Source: Peptacetobacter hominis
Lineage (GTDB): Bacteria > Bacillota > Clostridia > Peptostreptococcales > Peptostreptococcaceae
DNA: 64,000 nt
Assembly (NCBI RefSeq): GCF_006861675.1
Contig: NZ_SGJB01000011.1
Coordinates: 1-64,000, forward strand
Direction: 5' to 3'
Part shown: piece after piece, positions 63,596 through 64,000 of the stretch
Layout of the letters: the number at the start of each line of letters is the position of its first letter
Numbering within the stretch: position 1 is the stretch's first letter
Program-made: the position numbers and the translations under genes
Notes under the pieces: generated by a model
Databases searched by the model: none
Seen by the model: only the letters and a program-made list of their open reading frames with translations
Told to the model about the DNA's origin: nothing

Positions 63596-64000
63596 CTATA
63601 TATTAAGCGTCTTTATATCACATCTCATATTAAGTTTAAAATAATCTATTTCAGATATATCATGAGTTATTATAAGAGCGCATTTTCCCTCTATACTCTC
63701 AATAACCATATCCATCACTATTTGCTTTGTTTCCGCATCAAGACCTTTGAACGGTTCATCCATTATTATAAAATCATACTCAGAAAGAATCGCTCTGAGT
63801 ATTGCCACCCTTCTTTTCATACCACCGCTGAGCTCTCTTATTCTTTTATTTTCGTATCCTGAAAGCCCAATTTTTTCAAGATATGAACTTATGTCATCAT
63901 CAGATGCTCCAGATACAACCTTCAGATTAAGATATACACTCATATTTTCGCAGAGTGCATCATCCTGAAATACAGCAGAGATTTTAGATCCGTCTTTTAT
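63596..64000 (-). CDS. ABC transporter ATP-binding protein, partial (N-terminus beyond window)
   Basis: Minus-strand frame runs through the window edge at 64000: the visible 135 residues include the Q-loop F-Q-D-D-A-L-C-E-N (near the edge), L-S-G-G-M-K-R-R-V signature, Walker B F-I-I-M-D-E-P-F-K-G-L-D, and the H-loop T-H-D. The Walker A end lies outside. Short, with no C-terminal extension, as in nitrate/sulfonate- or thiamine-type importer ATPases. Substrate not determinable. Confidence 0.85.
   Translation of the reverse strand: MKDGSKISAVFQDDALCENMSVYLNLKVVSGASDDDISSYLEKIGLSGYENKRIRELSGGMKRRVAILRAILSEYDFIIMDEPFKGLDAETKQIVMDMVIESIEGKCALIITHDISEIDYFKLNMRCDIKTLNI

Noticed and set aside
1..64000. 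CRISPR arrays, rRNA or tRNA genes, and replication origin.
   Set aside because: Reading both strands found no regularly spaced repeats, no cloverleaf-forming stretch with CCA-type end and no rRNA-like block; the rich hairpins all behave as terminators or leaders.

Overview
The window is low-GC, AT-rich chromosomal DNA from an anaerobic Firmicute, most likely a clostridial species of the Peptostreptococcaceae type. Evidence: heavy use of ATA (Ile) and AGA (Arg) codons, AGGAGG-type ribosome binding sites, formate-tetrahydrofolate ligase, phosphate butyryltransferase, a threonine/serine exporter pair, B12-type radical SAM and QueG-type Fe-S enzymes, and no respiratory genes. The genus is inference only. 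Most genes lie on the minus strand, probably the leading strand. I saw no rRNA, tRNA, CRISPR array or complete prophage.

Layout. 0-11.6 kb: two YcxB-like membrane paralogues, a DMT exporter, fhs, ptb, a TPR protein, a radical SAM enzyme, two unknown proteins, argS and a DUF523 protein. 11.7-31 kb: mutS2, pepD, a BMP lipoprotein, degV, trmL, nth, queG, a stray rusA, nfo, a winged-helix regulator, a TGS-uridine-kinase-like protein, lepB, an rRNA m5C methyltransferase, an ornithine cyclodeaminase homologue, a DUF4118-GAF membrane protein, the two-part ThrE exporter and a nitrilase-type amidase. 31-36.3 kb: a five-gene operon (TIM-barrel isomerase, solute-binding lipoprotein, fused double permease, ATPase, PHP phosphoesterase). 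36.5-41.7 kb: a three-gene overlapping repair-type operon (MUG-like glycosylase, B3/B4 protein, ogt), then serC-serA and a histidinol-phosphatase-like PHP protein.

Accessory region, about 41.7-51.1 kb. This is the part that departs from the rest. It holds a macrolide-type resistance operon read leftward: a promoter at 45412-45440, a 23-codon leader ORF followed by a terminator-like hairpin, an Erm leader peptide (MIMNGGIASMRLRR) and erm, a near-identical second leader peptide (MIMNGGIASIRLRG) and hflX, then a frameshifted gene that looks like a decayed EVE-domain/restriction-type protein. Each leader is followed by a matching 14-bp stem. Upstream are an IS200/IS605-type element whose TnpA has an in-frame amber codon, a DUF2806 gene with a TTG start, an SDR dehydrogenase with an internal deletion, and truncated VOC and SorC-type fragments around a MATE efflux gene. 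The picture is an acquired, drug-inducible resistance unit in a decaying insertion hot spot.

51-64 kb: a PIG-L deacetylase, a GNAT, an amidohydrolase, an M18 aminopeptidase, a POT peptide transporter, a ZIP metal transporter, a second YcdX-like PHP protein, pepP, and an arsenic-type cluster (arsR, ArsP-like permease, arsC, flavoprotein) with three ATATCAA...TTGATAT operator-like palindromes. The right edge cuts an ABC ATPase. The peptidases, peptide transporter, ThrE exporter, ptb and fhs together fit an amino-acid-fermenting anaerobe.
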